From positions 397,072 through 461,071 of the forward strand of contig NZ_VDRC01000002.1 of assembly GCF_007667425.1 (NCBI RefSeq): a DNA stretch of 64,000 nt, read 5' to 3'. The notes under the pieces are model-generated. The model was not told the DNA's origin, searched no databases, and worked only from the letters and a program-made list of their open reading frames with translations. Of this stretch, positions 15,097-26,329 are shown piece by piece; position 1 is the stretch's first letter; each line of letters opens with the position of its first letter. This DNA is from Microbacterium sp. 1.5R. Its GTDB lineage: Bacteria > Actinomycetota > Actinomycetes > Actinomycetales > Microbacteriaceae. A program made the translations under genes and the position numbers.

Positions 15097-16005
15097 ATGC
15101 TGCACCGTCCCGTTCTCGCCGTCGACCTCGGCAAGTCCCGATGCCGTGTCGCCATGTCCGGCCCTAACGGGCAGACGGTCTCCGAGGGGATCGGATCCCC
15201 GGGACTCGCCGCTGCCGGGGGCGTCGAAGCGGCGCTCGCCGCCATCCTCCCGCTGACCTCCGACACCGCGGCCTACGGCGCCGTCTCCGTGGGAGCCGCC
15301 GGCGCATGGGCGGCGCCGGCCGCCGCATCCGAACTCGCACAGAGACTGCACTCGCGACTCGACGTCCCCGTCGCCGTCACCTCCGATGTCGTCTCCGCCC
15401 ACGCCGGTGCCCTCGACGGGGGAGAGGGAGTCCTCCTGATCGCCGGCACCGGAGCCGCCGCCCTCGGCATCGACGGTGACGGCATCCGACTCATCGACGG
15501 CTGGGGACCCGAGGTCGGCGATCTCGGCAGCGGGTCGTGGTTCGGCCGCGCCGCCGTGCGCGCTGCCCTGCGCGCGTCCGCGGGGCTCGTCGGTCCGACC
15601 GCGTTGTCGGCAGGCGTCGAGGCGATGATCGGCCCGATCGACGGGATCCAGGCGTGGCTGTCTCGCGACGAGCCACTCGCTCGGCGGCTCGCCGCTCTCG
15701 CACCCGTCGTCCTGAACGTCGCCGCCGACGGCGACGCCGTCGCCGGGCAGATCGCCGGCGAGGGAGCTCGACTGCTGGTCGATTCCGCTGTCGCCGCGTC
15801 TGCCCGCAGCACCCGGGTCGCCCTGCACGGCGGCCTCACCCAGCACGACTGGTTCCGAGGAGTCCTCGCCGACTCCCTGCGCACCGCCGGTCGAGAGCCC
15901 GTGGATGCCGTCGGCGACGCTCTCGACGGCGCCCGGCTCATCGCCGAGCGCGCAGGCGCCGGCGACCCGCTCCCGCACGAGAGGTTCGTGCGCCGTGCCG
16001 GCTGA
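15097..16005 (+). CDS. murK: BadF/BadG-type N-acetylhexosamine kinase (MurK-like)
   Basis: ASKHA-fold sugar kinase, 302 residues. The phosphate-1 loop is VDLGKSRCR, the phosphate-2 region is LIAGTGAAALG, and WGPEVGDLGSGSWFGRAA is typical of GlcNAc/MurNAc kinases of the BadF/BadG family. Immediately followed by murQ and opposite a MurR-like regulator, it probably phosphorylates MurNAc and/or GlcNAc released in cell-wall turnover. The start is leaderless. Its final bases, stop included, are the first unit of a 15-bp repeat array. Confidence 0.85.
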   Translation: MLHRPVLAVDLGKSRCRVAMSGPNGQTVSEGIGSPGLAAAGGVEAALAAILPLTSDTAAYGAVSVGAAGAWAAPAAASELAQRLHSRLDVPVAVTSDVVSAHAGALDGGEGVLLIAGTGAAALGIDGDGIRLIDGWGPEVGDLGSGSWFGRAAVRAALRASAGLVGPTALSAGVEAMIGPIDGIQAWLSRDEPLARRLAALAPVVLNVAADGDAVAGQIAGEGARLLVDSAVAASARSTRVALHGGLTQHDWFRGVLADSLRTAGREPVDAVGDALDGARLIAERAGAGDPLPHERFVRRAG

Positions 16006-16072
16006 ACAAGAGCCGGCTGAACAAGAGCGGGCCGAGCAAGAGCCGGCCGAACAAGAGCGGGCTGAACAAGAG
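15998..16072. repeat. 15-bp tandem repeat across the murK stop and murQ leader
   Basis: Five 15-bp units (CCGGCTGAACAAGAG and variants). The first contains the murK TGA. Read in the murQ frame they give AEQEP/AEQER pentapeptides. Confidence 0.95.
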
Positions 16073-16138
16073 CGGGCGAGCATTGCTCCCGAACCCCACG
16101 ACATCTTCCGCCATCCATCCCCGAGAGGTCCGCACATC

Positions 16139-17077
16139 GTGCCCACTGAAGATCAGCGACTGTCCGCCCTGCTCGACGAGCTCTCCGCCCTCGGCACCGA
16201 GGCGTCGACGACCGACCGCGGCGACCTCGATCTGCTCGGCACCGCCGAGCTCGTGCGACGCATGAACGCCGAGGATCAGCGAGTGGCGCAAGCAGTCGCC
16301 GACCGCAGCACCGAGATCACCGCTGCGGTCGACGGCATCACGGCGCGGTTCCGCCGCGGAGGCCGCCTCTTCTACATCGGAGCAGGCACCGCCGGGCGCA
16401 TAGGCGTGCTCGACGCGAGCGAATGCCCGCCCACGTTCGGCACCGACCCCTCGATGGTCGTGGGTCTCATCGCAGGCGGCGAGACCGCGATCCGCTCGGC
16501 GGTCGAGAACGCGGAAGACGACGACCGCGCCGCCGGCGAATCACTCGGCGCGCTGCACCTGACCGACCGCGACACCGTGGTCGGCATCTCCGCATCCGGG
16601 CGCACCCCGTTCGTCATCGGCGGACTGCAGTACGCCCGCGAGGTCGGGGCACTCACTGTGGCGATCGCCTCGAATGCCGATTCCGCGATCGGCGCCGTCG
16701 CCGACATCGCGATCGAGGTCGTGACCGGTCCCGAGTTCATCTCGGGTTCCACACGGCTCAAGTCGGGGACGGCGCAGAAGCTCGTCGTCAACATGCTCAC
16801 GACCCTGTCGATGATCAACCTCGGCAAGACCTACCACGGCGTCATGGTCGACCTGCTCGCCACCAACAAGAAGCTGCACGCACGGTCGATCCGCACGGTC
16901 ACCGAGCTCACCGGAACCGATGTCGGGCAGGCCTCGTCGGCGCTCGCCGCGGCGGACGGATCGGTCAAGCTCGCCATCCTCATCCTCTCCACGGGGGCGG
17001 AGCCGGATGCCGCGCGCGACGCGCTCACGGCCGCCGACGGCATCCTGCGGGTGGCGATAGCCGCGCTCGCCCCCTGA
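16139..17077 (+). CDS. murQ: N-acetylmuramic acid 6-phosphate etherase
   Basis: Cleaves the lactyl ether of MurNAc-6-P to GlcNAc-6-P and lactate. It has 312 residues from GTG 16139, the family length (about 300). SIS-domain motifs are YIGAGTAGRIGVLDASECPP, ISASGRTPFV and SGSTRLKSGTAQK. Family similarity begins at EDQRLSALLDEL. GAGAGG precedes the start. An earlier GTG at 15995, with a very similar leader (GAGAGGT then GTGCC), would add 48 residues of AEQER repeats. The two leaders look like copies of one initiation site. I prefer 16139. Confidence 0.9.
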   Translation: MPTEDQRLSALLDELSALGTEASTTDRGDLDLLGTAELVRRMNAEDQRVAQAVADRSTEITAAVDGITARFRRGGRLFYIGAGTAGRIGVLDASECPPTFGTDPSMVVGLIAGGETAIRSAVENAEDDDRAAGESLGALHLTDRDTVVGISASGRTPFVIGGLQYAREVGALTVAIASNADSAIGAVADIAIEVVTGPEFISGSTRLKSGTAQKLVVNMLTTLSMINLGKTYHGVMVDLLATNKKLHARSIRTVTELTGTDVGQASSALAAADGSVKLAILILSTGAEPDAARDALTAADGILRVAIAALAP

Positions 17078-17112
17078 GCGACGCGCGCCGAAATCGGGCG
17101 ACGCCCGCCCAC

Positions 17113-17118
17113 TAGGCT
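17113..17118 (+). promoter_or_regulatory. leaderless -10 box of the 17125 gene
   Basis: TAGGCT, 6 nt, then GTG at 17125; no Shine-Dalgarno. Confidence 0.6.
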
Positions 17119-17124
17119 CTCCCC

Positions 17125-17667
17125 GTGGATCATCTCGTCCCCGCGGCCCCGTGGCTGCTGGCGCTCGCCGGCGTGGTGTCCGGTGTCGCCTGCCTCGCCG
17201 CAGGCAGGGGCGTCCCGTGGCAGGCGCGACAGATGGCTCTGCTGCGGTCGGCCGCACTCCTCGCGCTGGCGTTCGGCGGCGGCGAGACGCTGCCCCGTCT
17301 GGTCATCGGCGTCGCACTCCTCCTATCGGCCATGATCGGGACGATCGGCGTCAGGGGGTCGAAGTCCGCGCCGATGTGCTTCCACCGAGCGCTGGTGTCG
17401 CTCGTGCTCGCCATCTGCCTGTGGGACACCGTCGCGGGCCCCGCCGCCACGTCGACCAGCGCTGCGGCCGGCCCGCACGACCACGGTCCCGCGTTCACCG
17501 GCGTGCTGTCGGTGCTCGGCATCGTCGGAGTCGTCGGCGTCGTGCTCTGGACGATCGTGTCGGAGCACGTGCTCGAACCCGTACGCGGCCGTCGAGCGCA
17601 GACGATGCTCGCCGTCGAGTCATGGTCCATGGCGGCGGGCGTCGCCGTGCTGTGCCTCGCGGTCTGA
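17125..17667 (+). CDS. small integral membrane protein, unknown function
   Basis: A 180-residue protein that I do not recognise. It shows about five hydrophobic segments (residues ~8-28, 40-55, 58-75, 88-105, 128-148, with a last one at the C-terminus) and a short HDHG histidine cluster near residue 119 in the central loop. The GTG start has a leaderless box 6 nt upstream. It stands alone between murQ and gapB on the same strand, with 47 bp to murQ, so it may be read separately from both. Confidence 0.7.
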   Translation: MDHLVPAAPWLLALAGVVSGVACLAAGRGVPWQARQMALLRSAALLALAFGGGETLPRLVIGVALLLSAMIGTIGVRGSKSAPMCFHRALVSLVLAICLWDTVAGPAATSTSAAAGPHDHGPAFTGVLSVLGIVGVVGVVLWTIVSEHVLEPVRGRRAQTMLAVESWSMAAGVAVLCLAV

Positions 17668-17858
17668 GGCTCGGAACCGAGGGGTGCCTACGCCATCCGG
17701 CGCACACAGCCCCGCATGCCGTCGCCTGTCGCTGACGCCCGCAGCGCCCGATTTCCGCGCACCCTCGTGGTCACCGTACCCTGATGGCATCCCCCGAAGC
17801 TCACCCGGCAACTCCGCGCGCCGGCGACCTCGGCGCGCTCACACATGCAAGGACGCAG

Positions 17859-19304
<1,446 letters not shown>

Positions 19305-19339
19305 CCCCGACCCCGCCCCGCCCGCCCATGCCCCGTCGA

Positions 19340-19412
19340 GCGACCCCTTCGTGTACGAGTCACCCCCCTCGATGACGTCGACAAACGGGGAGGGTCGCGC
19401 AGAAGGGGGTGG
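19340..19412. repeat. intergenic element shared with 35970-36040
   Basis: Contains GCGACCCCTTCGTG, a second CACCCCCC run and GGGGAGGGTCGCGCAGAA. The same three blocks in the same order occur at about 35970-36040 (GCGGCCCCTTGC, GGCCCCGC, GGGGAGGGTCGCACATAA). The blocks can pair internally. Probably a dispersed intergenic repeat. Confidence 0.5.
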
Positions 19413-19444
19413 GCCGGCGGGAGAGGGCCCGCCATGATGGGGGC

Positions 19445-20503
19445 ATGAAGACCGCGACTCTGCTGGCGGAGCGCCTCCGGTCGCACCGGCTGACGGCCCC
19501 CGCGCGCACCGTGACGGACGCCGCAGCGCACATGCTGGCCGTGCAGAGCCAGGACTTCACCGCGGGGCGCTGGGCGCTGGCCTGCCGTACGCGGGGGAAG
19601 CCCACCCTCGCCGACGTCGACCGCGCATTCGACTGCGGAGACCTGGTTCGCACCTGGACCATGCGCGGCACCCTGCACACCATCCCCGCACGTGACCTCG
19701 GCTGGGTGCTGTCGGTCACCGCTTCGCGGCAGCGTCAGCAGGCAGCCGGACGCCGCCGCGACCTCGGCATCGACGACGCCATGATCGACGCCGTCACAGA
19801 TGCTGTCCTGCCGCGGCTGCGCGACGGCGGACTCACACGTGCCGAGATGTTCGAAGTGTTCATCGGCGTCGGAGTCGACCCGACGGCGCAGCGCGGCATC
19901 CATCTGCTGAACGAACTCGCGCTGCGGGGCCTGCTCTGTCAGGGGCCCGTCGTCCCGCGCGACGGCATCGCGCGGGAGCAGCGCTTCGTGCTCGTCGACG
20001 AACACATCGGCGAGCACGCTCGGCCCGACGACCCGCTCGCCGAACTGTTCATCCGCTACATCGCGGGGCACGGACCCGCGACGGTCGCCGACTTCGCCTG
20101 GTGGTCCGGCCTGACTCTCGGACAGTCGCGGGAGGCGCGCGAACGGGCTTCCGGCCGGATCGCCGAGGCCGAAGAAGGCGTCTTCATCGCCGTGGACCGC
20201 CCGCGTCGCGCCGCCGATACGGCATCCGTGTTCGCACTCGCAGCGTTCGACGAGTACTACATCTCGTACGCCGACCGCACGGCCGTCTGCGCCCCCGAAC
20301 ATCTCTCGGCCGTCGGCCCCGGGAAGAACGGAATGGTTCGAGCCACCCTCATCGCCGGCGGAAGGGTGATCGGATGCTGGACGCACGCCGCAGCGCCGCT
20401 CGGAACCCGTCCAGAGATCTTCGACGAGGCGGGGCTGGTATCGGTCGACGAGGATGCCGTGCGCTCTGCGCTGTCGCGCTTCACGAGATTCCTCGGGGGC
20501 TAG
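19445..20503 (+). CDS. winged-helix DNA-binding / AlkZ-family protein
   Basis: A 352-residue member of the AlkZ (HTH_42, formerly DUF1006) family. Signatures are [18 protein letters not shown] near the N-terminus, [16 protein letters not shown] (residues ~76-91) and a C-terminal [14 protein letters not shown]. Characterised relatives are DNA glycosylases that unhook interstrand crosslinks, but the actinobacterial branch is broad and often annotated only as winged helix. The catalytic QxQ motif is seen here as QSQD. ATG 19445 has no clear Shine-Dalgarno. It stands alone. Confidence 0.75.
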   Translation: MKTATLLAERLRSHRLTAPARTVTDAAAHMLAVQSQDFTAGRWALACRTRGKPTLADVDRAFDCGDLVRTWTMRGTLHTIPARDLGWVLSVTASRQRQQAAGRRRDLGIDDAMIDAVTDAVLPRLRDGGLTRAEMFEVFIGVGVDPTAQRGIHLLNELALRGLLCQGPVVPRDGIAREQRFVLVDEHIGEHARPDDPLAELFIRYIAGHGPATVADFAWWSGLTLGQSREARERASGRIAEAEEGVFIAVDRPRRAADTASVFALAAFDEYYISYADRTAVCAPEHLSAVGPGKNGMVRATLIAGGRVIGCWTHAAAPLGTRPEIFDEAGLVSVDEDAVRSALSRFTRFLGG

Positions 20504-20515
20504 GACGCGAGCTGG

Positions 20516-20612
20516 TCGCGATCACTCGCTCGCGTGCCGCCCGAGGATCGAGTCGCGCTGGTGCCGCCAGCGGACGGGGATCGCGATCACTCGCTCGCGT
20601 GCCGCCCGAGGA
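20516..20612. repeat. 32-bp direct repeat copying the ramB 3' end
   Basis: 32 bp at 20516-20547 recur at 20581-20612 (65-bp period). The second copy is the true ramB end, coding LGRHASE-stop; the first lies just past the stop. The same kind of tail copy is found at nei and ribH. Confidence 0.95.
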
Positions 20613-22029
20613 AGGAGTACACCTCGTTGTCGTCCACCCCGGGGAACGCACCCCGGGGGAGCGGCGAGAACATGTGGGTGTGCACCCGGGCGCTGGGCCA
20701 CGCCTTCCCGTGCCAGCGCTCCGCCAGGTCGGACGACGGACGACGGCAGCAGGCTTCGTCCGGGCAGCTCGACACGGCGCGGTCGGAGGTCTCGCGCCCC
20801 CGCCACCACCGTGCGTCATCGAACGGAACACCGACCGTCACCGAGAACTCGCCGTCGGTCGACGACCCGGTCTGCGTCGAGCACCAGAAGGTGCCGGACG
20901 GGGTGTCGGTGTACTGATGATGCTCGGTGGTGCGGTTCTGCTGGGTGAAAGCGCTCCGCGCCTGGAACTTGCGGCACACCCGCTGGCCCTCCACCGCACC
21001 CGTCACGTCCATGGGCAGCGGCAGCCCGTCGTTCTCGTACACCCGCGTGATCGCCCCGGTGGCGTCCACACGGAGGAAGTGCAGCGACATGCCGAGGTGC
21101 TGCGTCATGAGATTCGTCATCCGCATCCCCGCCGCCTCATGCGTCACTCCGAACGCATCACGGAAGTCCTCGACGGCGAGGTTGCGGTCCTTCTTGGCCT
21201 GCTGCAGGAACGCCACTGCCGCCGATTCCGGCATCAGGCACGACGCAGCGAAGTAGTTGATCTCGAGTCGCTGCTGCAGGAAGTCCGCGTAGTCCGTCGG
21301 CGGCGTGTGGCCGAGCAGGCGGTGCGCCATGGCCTGCAGCGCCATCGACCGCAGTCCGTGACCACCGGGGATCGACGCCGGCGGAAGGTAGATCCGGCCG
21401 TTCTCGAGATCGGTCACCGACCGCGTCGAATGCGGAAGGTCGCTGACATAGATGAGGTCGAAGCCGAGCTTCTCGGCCATGATGCTCACCGTGCGGTGCG
21501 TCAGCGCGCCCTGCACGTGCCCGGCCGAGCGCAGCTGCTTCTCGGCGAGCTTGTCGATCTCGCCGAGGTAGTTGTGCTGTGCGCGCATCCGCAGCCGCAG
21601 CTCGGTGTTGGCGCGCCTGGCCTCCTCGGGCGTCGCGATCGCCTCCCGCTCGCGGCGCTGCAGCTCGCGGTGCAGCCCCAGCACCGACTCGATGGTCTCG
21701 TCGCTCATGCCCTTGGTCACGCGCACGGGGGCCACACCCAGCTGTCGGAACACCGGGCTCTCCTGCGCACGCTCCAATTCGATCTCCAACGCCGCGCGGC
21801 GGTTCGGCGGCTCGTCGGAGATGAGATCGGTCACCTCGGTGCCCGTCGCCTGCGCGAGCGCCTGCAGCAGCGACAGCTTCGGCTCGCGCTTGCCGTTCTC
21901 GATGAGGCTCAGCTGCGATCCGGCTACGCCGACCAAGGCCCCGAGTTCGTCGAGAGTGAAGCCGTTCGCCAGTCGGTGGTGGCGGATGCGGTGGCCGAGA
22001 GTGGCGAGATGGATGCCGGAGGGTGCCAT
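20587..22029 (-). CDS. ramB: RamB-like regulator of acetate metabolism (XRE HTH + ImmA/IrrE-like)
   Basis: A 480-residue regulator with an N-terminal HTH_3 domain (residues ~8-65; [20 protein letters not shown]), a middle peptidase-like domain ([12 protein letters not shown], a degenerate ImmA/IrrE zinc site) and a C-terminal ScfRs/DUF2083 domain with several Cys ([21 protein letters not shown]). This matches RamB of corynebacteria and mycobacteria, which governs glyoxylate and acetate genes. It is divergent from pckG across 111 bp holding a strong dyad, so local control of pckG and itself is plausible. Confidence 0.88.
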   Translation of the reverse strand: MAPSGIHLATLGHRIRHHRLANGFTLDELGALVGVAGSQLSLIENGKREPKLSLLQALAQATGTEVTDLISDEPPNRRAALEIELERAQESPVFRQLGVAPVRVTKGMSDETIESVLGLHRELQRREREAIATPEEARRANTELRLRMRAQHNYLGEIDKLAEKQLRSAGHVQGALTHRTVSIMAEKLGFDLIYVSDLPHSTRSVTDLENGRIYLPPASIPGGHGLRSMALQAMAHRLLGHTPPTDYADFLQQRLEINYFAASCLMPESAAVAFLQQAKKDRNLAVEDFRDAFGVTHEAAGMRMTNLMTQHLGMSLHFLRVDATGAITRVYENDGLPLPMDVTGAVEGQRVCRKFQARSAFTQQNRTTEHHQYTDTPSGTFWCSTQTGSSTDGEFSVTVGVPFDDARWWRGRETSDRAVSSCPDEACCRRPSSDLAERWHGKAWPSARVHTHMFSPLPRGAFPGVDDNEVYSFLGRHASE

Positions 22030-22040
22030 TCCTTGATCCT

Positions 22041-22067
22041 ATCGAAAGAAGTACGTTTCTTATCGAT
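22041..22067. promoter_or_regulatory. dyad operator in the ramB-pckG intergenic region
   Basis: Arms ATCGAAAGAA and TTCTT-A-TCGAT around a 6-bp centre (GTACGT): ten paired positions with one extra base. It is AT-rich in a GC-rich region and lies 12 bp before the ramB start. Candidate site for RamB autoregulation or pckG control. Confidence 0.55.
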
Positions 22068-22140
22068 GTTTTCGCCGGAAAATGGCGACCGAACCCCAAG
22101 AAGATGGATGCAACGGCCCCCACTTTCAAGGAGAGCAGTC

Positions 22141-24003
22141 ATGGCGATCGCCGAAGTCTTCACCCCTCGTGCAGCATCCGTCGCACCCGTGCGCACGTTC
22201 GGGACGGCACCGTCCTACGACAGCCCCGCGATGGCGGACCTCGCCGCGTGGGTCGACGAGATCGCCGCACTCACCCAGCCCGCATCGATCCACTGGGTCG
22301 ACGGCTCCCGTGCCGAGAACGACTGGTTGCTGCGCGGCCTCGTCAGCGAGGGCAAGCTCATCAAACTCAACCCCGAATGGCGGCCGGGGTCGTACCTCGC
22401 CCGCTCGCACCCCAGCGACGTCGCCCGTACCGAGGGTCGTACCTACATCGCGTCCGAGCGCGAAGAGGATGCCGGCCCCACGAACAACTGGGCCGACCCT
22501 TTGCAGATGCGCGAGAAGATGACCGAGATCTTCGAGGGCTCGATGCGCGGACGCACCATGTTCGTCGTGCCGTTCTCGATGGGCCCGGTCGGCGGCCCCC
22601 TGTCGCACATCGGCGTCCAGGTCACCGACAGCGCCTACGCCGTCGCCTCCATCGGCATCATGACGCGTGTCGGCGACGCCGTGACCCGTCAGATCGCCGA
22701 GGGCGCCCCGTGGGTGAAGACGGTGCACTCGGTGGGTGCTCCGCTCGGCGCCGGCGCTCCCGACGTCGAGTGGCCGTGCAACGACGACAAGTACATCGTG
22801 CACTTCCCCGAGACGCTCGAGGTGTACTCCTTCGGCTCCGGGTACGGCGGCAACGCCATCCTCGCGAAGAAGTGCTTCGCGCTGCGGATCGCCTCGGTCA
22901 TCGCCCGCGATGAGGGATGGCTGGCCGAGCACATGCTGCTCATCCGGGTCATCGATCCGAGCGGGAAGGCGTACCACGTCGCCGCGGCGTTCCCCTCGGC
23001 GTGCGGCAAGACGAACCTCGCCATGCTGCGCCCGACGATTCCGGGGTGGCGCGTCGAGACGCTCGGTGACGACATCGCGTGGATCCGCCCCGGCGAGGAC
23101 GGACGCCTCTGGGCCATCAACCCCGAGGCCGGGTTCTTCGGCGTCGCCCCCGGCACCGGCGAATCGACCAACGTCACGGCTGTCGAGACGCTGTGGGGCA
23201 ACACGATCTTCACGAACGTCGCGCTCCGCCCCGACGGCGACGTGTGGTGGGAGGGGCTCACGGACAACGCGCCCGCGGACCTGATCGACTGGGAGGGCAA
23301 CCCGTGGACGCCCGACTCCGGACGCCCCGCCGCGCACCCGAACTCGCGCTTCACGGTCTCGGCGGCGCAGTGCCCGCAGATCTCCGAGGACTGGGAAGAG
23401 GCCGTGCCGCTCGACGTCATCCTCTTTGGCGGACGCCGTGCGAGCAACGTGCCACTCGTCGTCGAGGCCACCGACTGGACGCACGGCGTCTTCCTGGGCT
23501 CGAACATCTCGTCGGAGCGCACCGCCGCCGCCGAGGGCACGGTCGGCGAGCTGCGCCGCGACCCGTTCGCGATGCTCCCGTTCTGCGGCTACAACATGGC
23601 CGACTACTTCGGCCACTGGCTCAAGGTCGGTCGCACCCTGCGGTTCGACCGCGCGCCGCGCATCTTCCAGGTGAACTGGTTCCGCCGTGGCGACGACGGC
23701 CGATTCCTGTGGCCCGGATTCGGCGACAACTCGCGCGTCGTCGACTGGATCATCCGCCGCATCTCGGGTGAGGTCGGAGCCGTCGACAGTCCGGTCGGTC
23801 GACTGCCGATCGTGTCGGACCTGAACCTCGCCGGTATTGACGTGCCAGAGGCCGACCTCGACGAGCTGTTCTCGGTCGATGCGGAGGCGTGGAAGACCGA
23901 AGCCGACCTCACCGAGGAGTTCTACGACACGTTCGGCGACAGGGTGCCGGCCGCGCTGCGCGCCGAGCTGGCCTCGCTGCGCTACCGCCTCGACAAGGCG
24001 TGA
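22141..24003 (+). CDS. pckG: phosphoenolpyruvate carboxykinase (GTP)
   Basis: Converts oxaloacetate and GTP to PEP, first committed step of gluconeogenesis. It has 620 residues, normal for GTP-PEPCK. Signatures are the PEPCK-specific [18 protein letters not shown], the kinase-1a loop FPSACGKTN with its reactive Cys, the metal site [21 protein letters not shown], and the [19 protein letters not shown] guanine pocket. ATG 22141 follows AAGGAG. The frame is open far upstream, antisense to ramB, but that part has no coding likeness. Two terminator hairpins follow. Confidence 0.97.
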   Translation: MAIAEVFTPRAASVAPVRTFGTAPSYDSPAMADLAAWVDEIAALTQPASIHWVDGSRAENDWLLRGLVSEGKLIKLNPEWRPGSYLARSHPSDVARTEGRTYIASEREEDAGPTNNWADPLQMREKMTEIFEGSMRGRTMFVVPFSMGPVGGPLSHIGVQVTDSAYAVASIGIMTRVGDAVTRQIAEGAPWVKTVHSVGAPLGAGAPDVEWPCNDDKYIVHFPETLEVYSFGSGYGGNAILAKKCFALRIASVIARDEGWLAEHMLLIRVIDPSGKAYHVAAAFPSACGKTNLAMLRPTIPGWRVETLGDDIAWIRPGEDGRLWAINPEAGFFGVAPGTGESTNVTAVETLWGNTIFTNVALRPDGDVWWEGLTDNAPADLIDWEGNPWTPDSGRPAAHPNSRFTVSAAQCPQISEDWEEAVPLDVILFGGRRASNVPLVVEATDWTHGVFLGSNISSERTAAAEGTVGELRRDPFAMLPFCGYNMADYFGHWLKVGRTLRFDRAPRIFQVNWFRRGDDGRFLWPGFGDNSRVVDWIIRRISGEVGAVDSPVGRLPIVSDLNLAGIDVPEADLDELFSVDAEAWKTEADLTEEFYDTFGDRVPAALRAELASLRYRLDKA

Positions 24004-24008
24004 GAGCC

Positions 24009-24036
24009 GGGCGCCGGTTCGGGGGAGCCGGCGCCC
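24009..24036 (+). terminator. pckG hairpin 1
   Basis: A 9-bp stem GGGCGCCGG/CCGGCGCCC directly after the stop. No U-tract. Confidence 0.6.
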
Positions 24037-24067
24037 TACACCTCCCTCTTCGCGAGGGAACCAGACC

Positions 24068-24134
24068 CGCGAGGGCGGGAAGTCAGAGACGAACCCATGG
24101 CTGAGTGGTCTCCGGCATCCCGCCCTCGCGTTTT
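24068..24134 (+). terminator. pckG intrinsic terminator with long loop
   Basis: A 13-bp perfect stem CGCGAGGGCGGGA/TCCCGCCCTCGCG followed directly by TTTT. The loop is 37 nt. Confidence 0.7.
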
Positions 24135-24147
24135 CGTGTCAGCTCGC

Positions 24148-24359
24148 GCCCTGAGAACAGGACGATCGCCTCAGATCAGGACGATCCTTGGCGGATGCTC
24201 CTGATCTGGGGCGATGTTCCTGATTTGGGCGGGCGCGTCTGGTCTAGGCGCATGCCCTGAGAACAGGATCATCTCCCGAGATCAGGAGGATGCGCGCCGG
24301 ATGCTCCTGATCTGGGACGATGCTCCTGATCTGGGCGGGTGCGGTGGATCTGGTCGCGT
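24148..24359. repeat. 106-bp tandem pair of palindromic units between pckG and the ABC gene
   Basis: Two directly adjacent units (24148-24253, 24254-24359) about 80% alike by eye. Each folds on itself: in unit 1, CAGATCAGGACGATCC pairs with GGATGCTCCTGATCTG across a 5-nt loop, and an outer ACAGGACGATCGCC pairs with GGCGATGTTCCTG. No ORF is evident. The rest of this 368-bp gap holds only the pckG terminators. Confidence 0.9.
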
Positions 24360-24371
24360 GACCGCAGGAAC

Positions 24372-26255
24372 CTACGCCAGCAGCTGATGCCGAGCGAGGT
24401 CGCGGTACAGCGGCGTCGATTCCACGAGTTCGGCGTGCGTGCCCTCCCCGACGACGACGCCGTCCTGCAGCACGACGATGAGGTCGCTGTCGACCACGGT
24501 CGAGAGGCGATGCGCTATCACGATGAGGGTGCGGTCGGTCGACACGGCGTCGATGGCTTCCCGCATCCGCTGTTCGTTCACACCGTCGAGCGACGACGTC
24601 GACTCGTCGAGCAGCAGGATCGGCGCATCCGTCAGCAGCGCCCTGGCGATGGCGAGCCGCTGACGCTCACCTCCCGACAGCATCACCCCGTCCTCACCCA
24701 CAGGCGCCTGGAGGCCCAACGGACTTCTCTCCAGCACCTCGCCGAGGTTGACGGCCCGCAGCACCTGCTCGCACGCGGCGTCCGAGGCGTCCGGTGAAGC
24801 CAGCCGCAGGTTGTCGGCGAGCGTGCCGGCGAGTGTCGGCGCATCCTGCTCGACGTATCCGAACTGAGCCCGCAGCTCATCGCGCGGATACGTGCGCGCG
24901 TCGTGCCCGTACAGACGGATCGACCCGCCCGTGGGGTCGTAGAAGCGCTCGACGAGCGACAGGATCGTGCTCTTGCCGGCGCCGCTCGGCCCGACGAGCG
25001 CCACGCGGGCTCCCCGAGGCACGGTGAACGACACTCCGCGGAGCACCTCCCGGTCGGAGCCGTCGTCGACGTCGTCGGTCGGGTCGAGGTGAGCGTCGGC
25101 GAGCAGCGTGCGCGCCTCCTTCTCGGCCGCGGCCCGCGCCGCGACCACGTTCTCCGGGTACTGGAACCGCACGTCGCGGAACTCGATCGCCGGTGCATGG
25201 GGGTCGGCATCGTCGCGTGTGATGGCGGCCGCGATCTCGGCATCCCGCTGCGTCTCCGTCGGCAGATTCAGGACCTCCTGGATGCGCCCCAGCGCCCCCA
25301 GTGCCTGATTCACCGAGGTGATCGCGCCGAAGGTCGTCGCGAGCGGCATCACGAGCATGAACAGGAACATGATGAAGGTGATGAGCGAGGCGATGGTGAT
25401 CGTGCCGTCGGCGACGCGGAACCCGCCGACGCCGAGCACCACCAGCAGCGAGACCTGCAGGGCCACGCCCGCGATCGGCACGACCAGCGACGAGATCTTC
25501 GCGATCCGCACGCCGATGCCGTAGGCCTCCGAGGCGAGGGTAGACACCGACTCCGTCTCGCGCTCGGTCGCACCGGACGCGCGCACCGTGCGGATCGACC
25601 CGACCGCGCGCTCGACGCCGGAGGCGAGCTCGCCCACCTTCTCCTGCTGGGCGGTGGATGCCGTGCGGATGCGCCCGCTCAATGCCGTGACCACGGCGAC
25701 CGAGGCGCCGATCACGAGCACGATGAGCAGCAGCAGGACCGGGTCGATGAGCAGCATCGCGATGAGAGCGCCGAGGAACAGGATGGCGCTGCCCACGGCA
25801 TCCGCCAGTCCCTGGGTGAGCACGGCGTACAGCAGCGTCGTGTCGGTGCCGACCCGCGAGACGAGGTCGCCGGTCCGGCGGGCGTCGAACTCGCTGACGG
25901 GGAGATGCAGGATGCGAGAGATGAGTTTGCGCCGGCTCGAGTACACGACTGCAGTGCCGGTGCGCTGCAGCAGGTAGTGCTGGTAGCCGGAGATGACCGA
26001 GGAGACGATCACGAATGCCACGAGGAGCCAGACGAGGATGCCGATGCCGGCGTCGGACTGCACGGCCTCGATCACCTGGCCGACGAGCAGAGGCTGCGCG
26101 AGCGAGGTCGCGGCGCCGAAGACGCTGAGGATCGCGACGACGATGAGCGTGCGCTTGTGCTCGAACAGGAAGGGGAGGAGCTGGCGGAAAGTGGCGCGCG
26201 GACCGTCGTGCGGTGCGCCCCGTCCGCGTCGGCGTGACGTCGCCGTGCTGGACAT
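24372..26255 (-). CDS. ABC transporter, fused permease-ATPase (multidrug/lipid exporter type)
   Basis: Half-transporter of 627 residues expected to act as a homodimer. The N-terminal ABC_membrane domain has six helices (about residues 30-320), with the exporter motif VSEFDARRTGDLVSRVGTD. The ATPase domain has Walker A GPSGAGKST, ABC signature MLSGGERQR, Walker B ILLLDESTSS and H-loop IAHR. A ~35-residue charged insert (ARAAAEKEARTLLADAHLDP and on) sits between the first ATPase strand and Walker A, which is unusual. ATG 26255 follows GAGG. Substrate unknown. Confidence 0.88.
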   Translation of the reverse strand: MSSTATSRRRGRGAPHDGPRATFRQLLPFLFEHKRTLIVVAILSVFGAATSLAQPLLVGQVIEAVQSDAGIGILVWLLVAFVIVSSVISGYQHYLLQRTGTAVVYSSRRKLISRILHLPVSEFDARRTGDLVSRVGTDTTLLYAVLTQGLADAVGSAILFLGALIAMLLIDPVLLLLIVLVIGASVAVVTALSGRIRTASTAQQEKVGELASGVERAVGSIRTVRASGATERETESVSTLASEAYGIGVRIAKISSLVVPIAGVALQVSLLVVLGVGGFRVADGTITIASLITFIMFLFMLVMPLATTFGAITSVNQALGALGRIQEVLNLPTETQRDAEIAAAITRDDADPHAPAIEFRDVRFQYPENVVAARAAAEKEARTLLADAHLDPTDDVDDGSDREVLRGVSFTVPRGARVALVGPSGAGKSTILSLVERFYDPTGGSIRLYGHDARTYPRDELRAQFGYVEQDAPTLAGTLADNLRLASPDASDAACEQVLRAVNLGEVLERSPLGLQAPVGEDGVMLSGGERQRLAIARALLTDAPILLLDESTSSLDGVNEQRMREAIDAVSTDRTLIVIAHRLSTVVDSDLIVVLQDGVVVGEGTHAELVESTPLYRDLARHQLLA

Positions 26256-26329
26256 GCGGGACCTCGTTCTGAAAGGGATACTCCGACCGTACTTTCGTGC
26301 GGCCGGGGATTCTGTGGGTGGGCTGTGCG

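Noticed and set aside
20101-22140. Frame open for about 680 codons upstream of the pckG start
   Set aside because: It is antisense to ramB, Arg/Gly/His-rich shadow sequence; pckG similarity begins exactly at the ATG with AAGGAG.
24095-24120. tRNA-like word GGCTGAGTGGTCT
   Set aside because: It resembles a Ser-tRNA D-arm but has no anticodon or T-arm; it is the loop of the pckG terminator.
24148-24359. CRISPR-like direct repeats
   Set aside because: Only two long adjacent units, no spacers, no cas genes. The same applies to the other tandem arrays.
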